Positions 8,463 through 16,066 of a DNA stretch of 64,000 bases are shown piece after piece. This DNA comes from Serinicoccus hydrothermalis. GTDB taxonomy: Bacteria; Actinomycetota; Actinomycetes; Actinomycetales; Dermatophilaceae. Position 1 is the first letter of the stretch. Each line of letters opens with the position of its first letter. Location: assembly GCF_001685415.1 (NCBI RefSeq), contig NZ_CP014989.1, positions 3,224,001 to 3,288,000 of the forward strand. The letters run 5' to 3'. The notes under the pieces were generated by a model. That model did no database searches, had not been told where the DNA came from, and saw nothing but the letters and a program-made list of their open reading frames with translations. A program made the translations under genes and the position numbers.

Positions 8463-9424
8463 GTGCCGAGACAAGCCCAGAGACGACCACCGCGGCGAGC
8501 ACCGAGAGCCTGCCCTCCTCGGTCGAGGCCGTCCTCGGCGAGCGCTACCGCAGCGTCGCCGTCCCAGTCGACGGGGGAGACCTCCACGTCGGGGTCTGGG
8601 AGCCCGAGGACAGCGAGGGTGCGGTCCCGACCGTGGTCCTCGTCCACGGGATCACCGCCTCGCATGTGTCCTTCGCCGCCCTGGCGCAGGCGCTGCCCGG
8701 CGTGCGCCTCGTGGCTCCCGACCTGCGCGGCCGGGGCCGCTCCCGCGACCTGCCCGCGCCCTACGGCATGCCCCGGCACGCCGACGACGTCGCCGCGGTC
8801 CTGCACCACCTCGGGGTCGACCAGGCCGTCGCGGTGGGTCACTCGATGGGCGCCTTCGTCTCGCTCGTCCTCGCCGACCGGCACCCCGACCTGGTGCGTT
8901 CCCTTCTCCTCGTCGACGGGGGTATGCCCCTGCTCCCGCCCCCGGGCGTCGCGCCGGAGGACATGGCGGCCGCGGTGCTGGGCCCGGCCGCGGACCGGCT
9001 GCGGATGACCTTCCCCAGCCGGGAGGCATACCACGAGTTCTGGCGCGAGCACCCGGCCCTCGGCCCGGGGTGGGACGAGTTCACGACCGCCTACGTCGAC
9101 TACGACCTGGTCGGTGAGGAGCCCGGGCTCACGCCCGCCACGCGGCCCGAGGCGCTGGCCGAGGACATCCGCGAGCTCGTCGACGGCGCCTCGGTGGAGC
9201 ACGCCCTCGACGCCCTCACGCACCCGGCGACCTGGCTCGTCGCGCCACGCGGCTTGCTGGACGAGGTGCCGCCGCTCTACCCTGACGCGGCCCGGGAGCA
9301 CTGGACCTCCCGGCTGCCCCGGCTGCGCATGGTCGCCCTCGAGGACGTCAACCACTACACCGTCGTGCTCGCGCAGCGTGGCGTGCGGCAGCTGCTGCCG
9401 CTCCTGGAAGGGGAGATCGCGTGA
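8459..9424 (+). CDS. Alpha/beta-fold hydrolase
   Basis: This is a 321-residue serine hydrolase. The fold markers are VLVHGIT (oxyanion strand), APDLRGRGRS, the nucleophile elbow GHSMGAF and a late histidine in DVNHYT; the acidic residue of the triad is not certain by eye. An unrelated, Ser/Thr/Glu-rich N-terminus of about 35 residues precedes the fold. GTG at 8459 overlaps the dehydrogenase stop. In this context it could cleave an ester or dimer of 3-hydroxybutyrate so that the dehydrogenase can act, but lactone or other ester substrates are equally open. Confidence 0.82.
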   Translation: MSAETSPETTTAASTESLPSSVEAVLGERYRSVAVPVDGGDLHVGVWEPEDSEGAVPTVVLVHGITASHVSFAALAQALPGVRLVAPDLRGRGRSRDLPAPYGMPRHADDVAAVLHHLGVDQAVAVGHSMGAFVSLVLADRHPDLVRSLLLVDGGMPLLPPPGVAPEDMAAAVLGPAADRLRMTFPSREAYHEFWREHPALGPGWDEFTTAYVDYDLVGEEPGLTPATRPEALAEDIRELVDGASVEHALDALTHPATWLVAPRGLLDEVPPLYPDAAREHWTSRLPRLRMVALEDVNHYTVVLAQRGVRQLLPLLEGEIA

Positions 9425-10914
9425 TCGGACTCATCGGGATCCTGCTGTCGCTGGCCCTGCTCATCGTCCTGGCCTACCGGGGTCTCAACGTCATCGTCCT
9501 CGCGCCGATCATGGCGAGCATCGCGGTGATCTTCGCGGGTGCGCCGATCCTCGCGACGTACACCCAGGTCTTCATGCCGGCGATGGGCAACTTCGTCGTC
9601 AGCTTCTTCCCGCTCTTCCTGCTGGGTGCCCTCTTCGGCAAGGTCATGTCGGACTCCGGCGCCGCGCTGCGGATCGCCGAGTGGGTGGTGCGCCGGGTCG
9701 GGGGCGACAAGGCGATCCTCGCGGTCGTCCTGGCCTGCGCGATCCTCACCTACGGCGGCGTCTCGCTCTTCGTCGTGGCCTTCGCGATGTTCCCCATCGC
9801 GGCGGCGCTCTTCCGCGAGGCGCGGGTGCCCAAGCGGCTCATCCCGGGCGCGATCGCGCTGGGCGCGTTCACCTTCACCATGACCGCGCTGCCCGGCACC
9901 CCCGCGATCCAGAACGCCATCCCCAACCCCTACTTCGGCACCGACGGCTTCGCGGCCCCGGGCCTGGGGATCATCGCCGGCCTCATCATGTTCGCCGGCG
10001 GCGTGGGCTGGCTGACCTGGCGCAGCCGCAGGGCCGCCGCCGCGGGCGAGGGGTATGACGACGGTCCCCTCATGACGACCGGCGCCGACTCCGCGGCGCT
10101 CACCATCGACCTCGGCGACGACGAGGGTCCGGGCGCGGCACCGCGCGGGGAGGACGGCACCGGTACCCAGCCGGAGGCCGGCGGCACCCTCACCGCCGTC
10201 CGCGAGCGCGACCTCCCGCCGCTGTGGGTCGCCTTCCTGCCGGTCTTCGTGGTCATCGGGCTCAACCTGCTCCTGCTGCGGGTGGTCTTCCCGATGATGG
10301 ACACCAGCTACCTCGCGGAGGAGCGGTACGGCGCGACGGAGCTGTCCATGGTGCAGGGCAACTGGGGGCTCATCGTCGCGCTGGCCACCGCGGTGGTTCT
10401 CGCCTTCGTGCTCAACTGGCGGCGCCTGGCCAACCCGAAGAAGAGCTTCAACTCCGGCACCACCGCCTCCTTCCTGCCGATCATGAACACCGCCAGCGAG
10501 GTCGGCTACGGCGCCGTCATCGCCTCGCTCGCCGGCTTCGTGCTGGTCCGGGACGCGATCATGGGCTCCTCGGACAACCCGGTCGTCTCGACCGCGATCG
10601 CGGTCAGCGTGCTGGCCGGCATCACCGGCTCGGCCTCGGGCGGCATGGGCATCGCTCTGGAGGCGCTCGGTCAGGACTTCCAGTCGATGGCGGCCTCGGC
10701 CGGGATCGACATGGAGCTCATGCACCGGGTGACGACGCTGGCCTCGGGCGGCATGGACGCGCTGCCGCACAACGGCGCCGTCATCACCCTGCTGGCGATC
10801 TGCGGCCTGACCCACAAGCAGTCCTACAAGGACGTCGGGATGGTGGCCGTGGTCATCCCCGTGGTCGCGCTCGCCGTGGTCGTCGCGCTCGGCTCGGCCT
10901 TCGGCGCCTTCTAG
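9421..10914 (+). CDS. GntP-family permease (gluconate/hydroxyacid type)
   Basis: This is a secondary transporter, 497 residues with about twelve hydrophobic segments. Family motifs include MPAMGNFVVSFFPLFLLGALFGKVM, ALPGTPAIQNAIPNPYFGT and the C-terminal SASGGMGIALEALG and GGMDALPHNGA. A hydrophilic loop of about 70 residues (near 205-275), rich in Asp and Gly, splits the two halves. GntP relatives next to 3-hydroxybutyrate dehydrogenase genes are thought to carry 3-hydroxybutyrate. It is the last gene of the operon; its stop sits in a small hairpin. Confidence 0.85.
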   Translation: MIGLIGILLSLALLIVLAYRGLNVIVLAPIMASIAVIFAGAPILATYTQVFMPAMGNFVVSFFPLFLLGALFGKVMSDSGAALRIAEWVVRRVGGDKAILAVVLACAILTYGGVSLFVVAFAMFPIAAALFREARVPKRLIPGAIALGAFTFTMTALPGTPAIQNAIPNPYFGTDGFAAPGLGIIAGLIMFAGGVGWLTWRSRRAAAAGEGYDDGPLMTTGADSAALTIDLGDDEGPGAAPRGEDGTGTQPEAGGTLTAVRERDLPPLWVAFLPVFVVIGLNLLLLRVVFPMMDTSYLAEERYGATELSMVQGNWGLIVALATAVVLAFVLNWRRLANPKKSFNSGTTASFLPIMNTASEVGYGAVIASLAGFVLVRDAIMGSSDNPVVSTAIAVSVLAGITGSASGGMGIALEALGQDFQSMAASAGIDMELMHRVTTLASGGMDALPHNGAVITLLAICGLTHKQSYKDVGMVAVVIPVVALAVVVALGSAFGAF

Positions 10915-10927
10915 GGGGTATGCCCCT
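10913..10927. terminator. Short hairpin between convergent genes
   Basis: AGGGG (10913-10917) pairs with CCCCT (10923-10927) around the loop GTATG. It contains the GntP stop and touches the pdxY stop. There is no U-tract, so termination strength is uncertain. Confidence 0.4.
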
Positions 10928-11793
10928 CAGCGCACCTGCCGCGCGCTGAACTGCATCCGCGGCTGGGCGAAGGCGTCCTGCGCCTGGACCAGCCGCAGCT
11001 CGCGCTCGCCGGAGTCGAGGGTGGCCTGGAGCAGGTCGAAGACGCTGGACGCGGTGCGCTCCAGCGCGGTCGCCGCCGAGCCGGTCTCGCGGTAGTGCGC
11101 GGTGAAGAGGGCGCTGGTGACGTCGCCGGAGCCGTTGGCCTTGATCGGCAGCCGTGGGGTCGCGACGATCCACGCGCTCTCGTCGTCCACGGCGAGCATC
11201 TCGATGGTCTCGCCGCCGTCCGGCTGCGCCTCGCGGTCCGGGCGCAGCACGCTGGTGACGAGCACGGTGCGCGGGCCGAGGTCGCGGGCGGCGTCGGCCG
11301 AGGCGAGCGTGGACTCCAGGTCCTCCGGCTCGGTGTGCGTCATGTAGCCCAGCTCGAACTGGTTGGGCGTGATGATGTCGGCGTGCGGGATGACCTTCTC
11401 GCGGATGAGCGGCGGGATCGCGTCGGCGACGAAGCAGCCCGAGGTGGCGTTGCCCATGACCGGGTCGCAGGTGTAGGTCGCCTCCGGGTTGGCCGCCTTG
11501 ACCCGGGCCACCGCGTCGACGACGACGTCGACGATCTCCTCGCCGCCCAGGTAGCCCGAGAGCACCCCGTCGACCGTGGGCAGCACGCCGCGGTCCTCGA
11601 TGCCCGAGACGACCGCCCGCACGTCGTCGGCCGGGATGAGCGGGCCGCCCCACTCGCCGTAGCCGGTGTGGTTGGAGAAGTTCACGGTCAGCACGGGCCA
11701 GACCTCGTGCCCGATGCGCTGCAGCGGGAAGACGGCGGCGGAGTTGCCGACATGGCCGTAGGCGACGTGGCTCTGGATCGAGAGGAAACGCAT
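10927..11793 (-). CDS. pdxY: Pyridoxal kinase
   Basis: It phosphorylates pyridoxal in vitamin B6 salvage. The 288-residue ribokinase-fold protein shows LSIQSHVAYGHVGNSAA at the N-terminus, the motifs YTCDPVMGN and DIITPNQFELGYM, and the catalytic loop KANGSGDVTSALF with its Asp. The start at 11793 (ATG) is preferred over an upstream ATG at 11844, since it begins exactly at the conserved family N-terminus. The start codon overlaps a GAGGTATGCG word with only a 1-base gap to the GAGG, so the mRNA may be leaderless. It converges with the GntP gene. Confidence 0.9.
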   Translation of the reverse strand: MRFLSIQSHVAYGHVGNSAAVFPLQRIGHEVWPVLTVNFSNHTGYGEWGGPLIPADDVRAVVSGIEDRGVLPTVDGVLSGYLGGEEIVDVVVDAVARVKAANPEATYTCDPVMGNATSGCFVADAIPPLIREKVIPHADIITPNQFELGYMTHTEPEDLESTLASADAARDLGPRTVLVTSVLRPDREAQPDGGETIEMLAVDDESAWIVATPRLPIKANGSGDVTSALFTAHYRETGSAATALERTASSVFDLLQATLDSGERELRLVQAQDAFAQPRMQFSARQVR

Positions 11794-11822
11794 ACCTCGA
11801 TCTTCGCATCCCCGGCGACCAC

Positions 11823-11828
11823 TAGACT
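11823..11828 (+). promoter_or_regulatory. -10 box of ychF
   Basis: TAGACT lies 9 bases before the GTG start and no Shine-Dalgarno sequence lies between them, which suggests a leaderless or nearly leaderless mRNA. Confidence 0.5.
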
Positions 11829-11837
11829 GCTGACCCC

Positions 11838-12923
11838 GTGGCACTCACCATCGGAATCGTCGGCCTGCCCAACGTGGGCAAGTCCACGCTCTTCAACGCG
11901 CTGACCAAGAACACCGTGCTCGCGGCGAACTACCCGTTCGCGACGATCGAGCCCAACATCGGCGTGGTGCCGCTCAAGGACGGGCGGCTGGACCGGCTCG
12001 CGGAGATCCACTCCAGCGCCAAGGTGCTGCCCGCGACGGTGAGCTTCGTCGACATCGCCGGCATCGTCCGCGGCGCGAGCGAGGGGGAGGGGCTGGGCAA
12101 CAAGTTCCTCGCCAACATCCGCGAGGCGGACGCGATCTGCCAGGTGGTGCGCGCCTTCCGCGACGACGACGTCGTGCACGTCGACGGCAAGGTCAGCCCG
12201 CGCGACGACATCGAGACGATCAACACCGAGCTCGTCCTCGCCGACCTGCAGACGCTGGAGAACGCCATCCCGCGGCTGGAGAAGGAGGTCAAGGGCAAGC
12301 GGACCGACAAGGCCGTCCTCGACACCGCGCTCGCCGCGCAGGGGGTCCTCGAGGCGGGCGACACCCTGTATGCTCGGGGTGCCGCCGCGGGGGTGGACGT
12401 CGCGATCGCGCGGCAGCTGGGCCTGCTCACGACCAAGCCGTTCCTCTACGTCTTCAACCTCGACGAGGACGGGCTCACCGACGAGGCGCTGCACGCCGAC
12501 CTGGCCGAGCTCGTCGCGCCGGCCGAGGCGATCTACCTGAATGCCAAGCTCGAGGCCGACCTCGCCGAGCTCGAGGAGGACGAGGCCCGCGAGCTGCTGG
12601 AGTCGGTGGGCGTCGAGGAGCCGGGGCTGGACCAGCTGGCCCGGGTCGGCTTCGACACCCTCGGCCTGCAGACCTATCTCACCGCCGGGCCCAAGGAGTC
12701 GCGGGCGTGGACGATCCGCAAGGGCTCGACCGCGCCCCAGGCGGCCGGCGTCATCCACACCGACTTCGAGCGCGGCTTCATCAAGGCCGAGATCGTCAGC
12801 TTCGACGCGCTCGACGAGCTGGGGTCCATGGTGAAGGCCAAGGAGGCCGGCAAGGTGCGCATGGAGGGCAAGGACTACGTCATGGCCGACGGCGACGTCG
12901 TGGAGTTCCGCTTCAACGTGTAG
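11838..12923 (+). CDS. ychF: YchF-family ATPase (Obg-like)
   Basis: This is a universal ribosome-associated P-loop NTPase of the Obg family that prefers ATP. The 361 residues carry G1 GLPNVGKST, switch/G3 FVDIAGIV, and NLDED where GTPases have NKxD; this change accounts for ATP preference in the family. A helical insertion follows, then a C-terminal TGS domain (from about residue 275) ending in DGDVVEFRFNV. It is full length. The -10 box at 11823 places transcription next to the GTG start. Confidence 0.95.
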   Translation: MALTIGIVGLPNVGKSTLFNALTKNTVLAANYPFATIEPNIGVVPLKDGRLDRLAEIHSSAKVLPATVSFVDIAGIVRGASEGEGLGNKFLANIREADAICQVVRAFRDDDVVHVDGKVSPRDDIETINTELVLADLQTLENAIPRLEKEVKGKRTDKAVLDTALAAQGVLEAGDTLYARGAAAGVDVAIARQLGLLTTKPFLYVFNLDEDGLTDEALHADLAELVAPAEAIYLNAKLEADLAELEEDEARELLESVGVEEPGLDQLARVGFDTLGLQTYLTAGPKESRAWTIRKGSTAPQAAGVIHTDFERGFIKAEIVSFDALDELGSMVKAKEAGKVRMEGKDYVMADGDVVEFRFNV

Positions 12924-12947
12924 GTCCGCCGTCGCGGCGTCACTGGG

Positions 12948-13622
12948 TCACAGGGGGTCGACGGCCCGGGCCTCGTAGAAGCCCATCTCGACGGACTCGA
13001 ACGCGGGCTGCTCCGGAGCGTGCGCCTGCGGGCGCCACGCCTCGAGGGCGGCCCGGTCCCGCCATACCTCGGAGTTGTTGACCCTCCTGGGGTCCAGGGG
13101 GTCGGCGGTGACGGCCAGGTGGACGCAGCCGGCGCCGGAGAGGACGGTGCCGATGGCGTGGGACAGGTCGCCGACGCGGGCTCCCGGTCGCGCGGCGGCG
13201 ATGCCGGCGGCCAGCGCGCGCTGCGTGGTGTCGATCATCCTCTGGTCGTCGGGGGAGCGGGGCCGGCCGACGACGAAGCTGATGGCAGCGTCCGCGGCGA
13301 CCCCGTGGAGGCTGACGGCGAGGTCGAGGGAGAGGAGGTCACCGTCGGCCAGGCGGTCGTCGTGCGGCAGCCCGTGCAGGACGGCGTCGTTGACGGAGGT
13401 GCAGATCCAGTGCCCGAACGGACCCTTGCCGAAGGAGGGCGCGTAGTCCACGTAGCAGGACTCCGCGCCGGCCCCGAGGATCATCTCCCGGGCCCACCGG
13501 TCGATGTCGAGCAGGTTGGTGCCGACGTCGGTGCGGGCCTTCACGGTCCGAAGGATCTCGCCGACGAGGCGCCCGGTCCGGCGCGCCTGGTCCGTCTGGG
13601 CGGGGGTGAGGATCTCGATCAC
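12948..13622 (-). CDS. Methionine aminopeptidase N-terminal part fused to a monooxygenase-like tail (probably inactive)
   Basis: Residues 1 to about 163 follow type I methionine aminopeptidase, including SVNDAVLHGLP (first catalytic His, residue 83) and the metal ligands Asp100 (LLSLD) and Asp111 (AADAAISF). After SHAIGTVLSGAG the family's GHGIG histidine and both later glutamate ligands are absent. Instead residues 166-224 read HLAVTADPLDPRRVNNSEVWRDRAALEAWR and onward, which matches the C-terminal half of small antibiotic-biosynthesis-monooxygenase (ABM) proteins. The simplest reading is a deletion that joined two genes in frame near 13125-13140. It cannot bind two metal ions normally. It starts at a GTG with a strong leaderless promoter (13630-13635). 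Confidence 0.75.
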   Translation of the reverse strand: MIEILTPAQTDQARRTGRLVGEILRTVKARTDVGTNLLDIDRWAREMILGAGAESCYVDYAPSFGKGPFGHWICTSVNDAVLHGLPHDDRLADGDLLSLDLAVSLHGVAADAAISFVVGRPRSPDDQRMIDTTQRALAAGIAAARPGARVGDLSHAIGTVLSGAGCVHLAVTADPLDPRRVNNSEVWRDRAALEAWRPQAHAPEQPAFESVEMGFYEARAVDPL

Positions 13623-13629
13623 CCCAATA

Positions 13630-13662
13630 ACTATACCGGTCAGATCATCCCGGTACTAGAAT
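13630..13662. promoter_or_regulatory. Divergent leaderless promoters overlapping an inverted repeat
   Basis: On the minus strand TATAGT (13635-13630) lies 7 bases before the GTG at 13622. On the plus strand TAGAAT (13657-13662) lies 8 bases before the ATG at 13671. TACCGG (13634-13639) and CCGGTA (13650-13655) form an inverted repeat between and over both -10 boxes. The XRE regulator at 13671 could bind here and control both genes. Confidence 0.6.
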
Positions 13663-13670
13663 CCCGGGTC

Positions 13671-13937
13671 ATGGTGAGACTTCCGCTCGCGCCCGAGGAG
13701 ATCGAACGCGGCAGGCGCCTCGGCGCCCTGCTCCGGCAGGCCCGGGGCGAGCGCTCGATCCTCGAGGTCGCGCTGGACGCCCGCGTGTCGCCCGAGACGC
13801 TGCGCAAGATCGAGACGGGCCGGGTGGCCACGCCGGCGTTCTCGACGGTCGCCGCCCTCGCGGGCGTGCTCGGGCTCTCCCTCGACGACGTGTGGGGTCA
13901 GGTGACCGCCCCCTCGGCCGACGTCTCCCGCGTATGA
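13671..13937 (+). CDS. XRE-family helix-turn-helix regulator
   Basis: This is an 88-residue DNA-binding protein consisting almost only of a Cro/C1-type helix-turn-helix. RRLGALLRQARGERSILEVA is followed by the recognition part VSPETLRKIETGRVATPAFSTV and ALAGVLGLSLDDVWG. It is divergent from the methionine-aminopeptidase-derived gene, sharing 48 bases of promoter. A start at 13671 without any ribosome binding site but with TAGAAT 8 bases upstream points to a leaderless mRNA. It probably represses its own promoter and the divergent one. Confidence 0.85.
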   Translation: MVRLPLAPEEIERGRRLGALLRQARGERSILEVALDARVSPETLRKIETGRVATPAFSTVAALAGVLGLSLDDVWGQVTAPSADVSRV

Positions 13938-13958
13938 CGCCCTACCCGTTGCTCACCA

Positions 13959-14345
13959 TCAGCTGACGGCTGACCGGCGCTGACGGCGCACGGCGACGAA
14001 GGAGCGCACGCCGAGCACGACATACCCCACCAGCAGCACGAAGCTGATCGTGCCGGAGATCACCGCCAGCGGACGCTCGGCCTCGCCCGTGACGAGGTCG
14101 CCGAGACCCAGCACGTTGCGCAGCGTCCCGAGGGCGCCGATGACCGCCACCAGCAGCGCGGCGTGGATCCAGACCTTGGGGTTGCTGCGGCCCAGCACGC
14201 CGCAGACCGTGAGCACGACGCCCAGGATCGCGGGTATGAGCGCGGTCCAGCTCGACATCCCGGCGGCGAGCCAGCCGATCACCCCCACCGCGATGAGCAG
14301 GACGCCCAGGACGACGGTGGTGCGCGGCATCGACGAGTTCTGCAT
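13959..14345 (-). CDS. Small integral membrane protein of unknown function
   Basis: The 128-residue protein has four hydrophobic segments (roughly residues 6-27, 31-48, 60-75 and 85-112) separated by short loops, and a basic C-terminus (RRQRRS). AAGGAG sits 7 bases before the ATG at 14345, so this start is chosen over an upstream ATG in the same frame. The family is not recognised. The gene is alone, convergent with the XRE gene and divergent from the transporter at 14604. Confidence 0.65.
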   Translation of the reverse strand: MQNSSMPRTTVVLGVLLIAVGVIGWLAAGMSSWTALIPAILGVVLTVCGVLGRSNPKVWIHAALLVAVIGALGTLRNVLGLGDLVTGEAERPLAVISGTISFVLLVGYVVLGVRSFVAVRRQRRSAVS

Positions 14346-14429
14346 GGTGCTCCTTCGTGGTCTCATGGGGGAAGGGCCAGGATATCCGGGTCTGCCGGGG
14401 CGTTCTCCGAGCGCGTCGTCCACTGCACG

Positions 14430-14481
14430 CCGGTATGTCACTCGCGAGCCTGTTCGAGGAGGCTCACGAGTGACATACCGG
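14430..14481. repeat. Long near-perfect inverted repeat (21-base arms)
   Basis: Arm 14430-14450 and arm 14461-14481 are complementary at 20 of 21 positions, with a 10-base spacer. Each arm contains a TATGTCACTCG core. It lies in the divergent intergenic stretch 14346-14603, so it is not an ordinary terminator. Each strand also spells a closed 12-codon frame inside the structure (MSLASLFEEAHE on plus, MSLVSLLEQARE on minus). It may be an operator or a member of a dispersed palindromic repeat family. Confidence 0.7.
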
Positions 14482-14575
14482 CTCGAGGAGGACGACGGGC
14501 TCGTGGACGGGTCCGCGACGGGCGGCGGCGGAGGGAGAATTCTCGGCTCGACGGGCGGTCGGCGGCGGCGCCACC

Positions 14576-14581
14576 TAGCAT
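14576..14581 (+). promoter_or_regulatory. -10 box upstream of the MFS transporter
   Basis: TAGCAT lies 22 bases before the GTG at 14604. This implies a leader of about 15 bases without a clear ribosome binding site. Confidence 0.4.
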
Positions 14582-14603
14582 GGTCGGGTGACCCAGGTGC
14601 GAC

Positions 14604-16046
14604 GTGACGGCTGAGCCGGAGACCCAGACCGACGCCGCACCCGAGCCGGATCCGGCACGCTGGCGGATGCTGGCGGTCACCCTCGCCGTCGGGTTCATGT
14701 CGCTGCTCGACGTGACGATCGTCAACGTCGCCATCCCCTCGATGCGCAGCGGGCTGGACACGTCCGCGTCCACGATCCAGTGGGTCGTGTCCGGGTATGC
14801 CCTCACCTTCGGCCTGGTCCTCGTCACCGGCGGCCGGCTCGGGGACGCCTGGGGCCGGCGCCGGCTCATGCTCATCGGGCTGGCGGGCTTCGTGCTCGCC
14901 AGCGCCGCGTGCGGCCTGGCGCCCAGCGCCGGGGTGCTCGTGGTGGCGCGGCTGGTGCAGGGCATGTCCGCCGGGCTGCTCGCGCCGCAGAACACCGGGC
15001 TCATCCAGGAGCTGTTCACCGGCGCCGAGCGCGGGAAGGCCTTCGGTCTCTTCGGCCTCGTGGTCTCGGTCGCCTCCGGCATCGGTCCGGTGCTCGGCGG
15101 CATCATCATCTCCCTCGCCGGGGAGGACGGCGGCTGGCGCTGGATCTTCCTCGTCAACGTGCCGATCGGGCTGGTCCTGCTGGTCGCGATCGCGCGGATG
15201 GTGCCCGACCCCGAGCCGGGGGAGCGTGACCCCCGGCTGGACCTCCTGGGTGCAGTGCTCCTCGGTGCCGCCGTGCTCTGCCTGCTCCTGCCCGTCGTGG
15301 CCCTGGAGTCGCGGGACACCTGGGCGCTGGCCCTGCTCGTCGGCGTGCCGCTCTTCGCCTGGGGCTTCCTGGCCTACGAGCGCCGGCTCTCCCGCACCGG
15401 CGGGGCACCGCTGCTCGACGTGGCGCTGCTGCGCCGCACGCCCGGCTACGGCAACGGCATCGTCGTCGGCACGCTCTACTTCACCGGCTTCACCGGGGTC
15501 TTCCTCGTGCTCTCGGTCTACCTGCAGGACGGCCTGGGTTACTCCACCCTGGTGACCGGGCTGCTGCTCACCCCCTTCGCCATCGGTTCGGCGGTGTCCT
15601 CGCCGTGGGCCGGCCGCGCCGTGTCCCGCATGGGCCGCGTCGTGGTCATCGGGGCCCTCGTCGTCATGATGTCCGGCCTCGTGCTCATGGTCCTGCTGGC
15701 GGGCGTCGCCCAGGACCGCCCCTGGCTCTGGGCGGCGCTCGCGCTGCCGCTGCTCGTCGCCGGCCTCGGTGGAGGGGCGGTCGTCTCGCCCAACTTCACG
15801 CTCACCCTGGCCGAGGTGCCGCCGCGCATGGGTGGCGCCGCCGGCGGGGCGCTGCAGACCGGTCAGCGCGTCGGCTCGGCCATCGGCGCCGCGGTGCTCG
15901 TCACGGCATACCAGCTCGGCGCGGGCTCGAGCCAGGACCCCGGCGACGGGTTGCGGGCCGCGATCGGCACGGCACTTGCGCTGCTGCTGCTCGCCCTGGG
16001 CGCGGCGCTCTTCGACGGGTGGCGGCGCCGGCAGAGCCAGGACTGA
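14604..16046 (+). CDS. MFS transporter, DHA2 (EmrB/QacA) drug-efflux type
   Basis: This is a 480-residue proton-coupled exporter with about fourteen hydrophobic segments. Motifs are LDVTIVNVAIPSM in helix 1, QWVVSGYALTFGLVLVTGGRLGD with the loop-2/3 motif GRLGDAWGRRR, and helix 5 motif GPVLGGII. These are typical of EmrB/QacA antiporters for amphipathic compounds; the substrate is unknown. It converges with the lyase-like gene and both stops are embedded in one hairpin. Confidence 0.88.
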   Translation: MTAEPETQTDAAPEPDPARWRMLAVTLAVGFMSLLDVTIVNVAIPSMRSGLDTSASTIQWVVSGYALTFGLVLVTGGRLGDAWGRRRLMLIGLAGFVLASAACGLAPSAGVLVVARLVQGMSAGLLAPQNTGLIQELFTGAERGKAFGLFGLVVSVASGIGPVLGGIIISLAGEDGGWRWIFLVNVPIGLVLLVAIARMVPDPEPGERDPRLDLLGAVLLGAAVLCLLLPVVALESRDTWALALLVGVPLFAWGFLAYERRLSRTGGAPLLDVALLRRTPGYGNGIVVGTLYFTGFTGVFLVLSVYLQDGLGYSTLVTGLLLTPFAIGSAVSSPWAGRAVSRMGRVVVIGALVVMMSGLVLMVLLAGVAQDRPWLWAALALPLLVAGLGGGAVVSPNFTLTLAEVPPRMGGAAGGALQTGQRVGSAIGAAVLVTAYQLGAGSSQDPGDGLRAAIGTALALLLLALGAALFDGWRRRQSQD

Positions 16047-16066
16047 GCCTGCCGGGCGCTCAGTCC
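16040..16066. terminator. Hairpin formed across two convergent stop codons
   Basis: GGACTGAGC (16040-16048) pairs with GCTCAGTCC (16058-16066) across a 9-base loop. Both stop codons, 16044-16046 (+) and 16060-16062 (-), lie in the stem. It is probably a bidirectional terminator without a U-tract. Confidence 0.55.

Noticed and set aside
649-10914. Horizontal transfer of the large operon
   Set aside because: Base composition and codon style look like the rest of the window, and no mobile element, direct repeat or tRNA flanks it; nothing visible supports recent acquisition.
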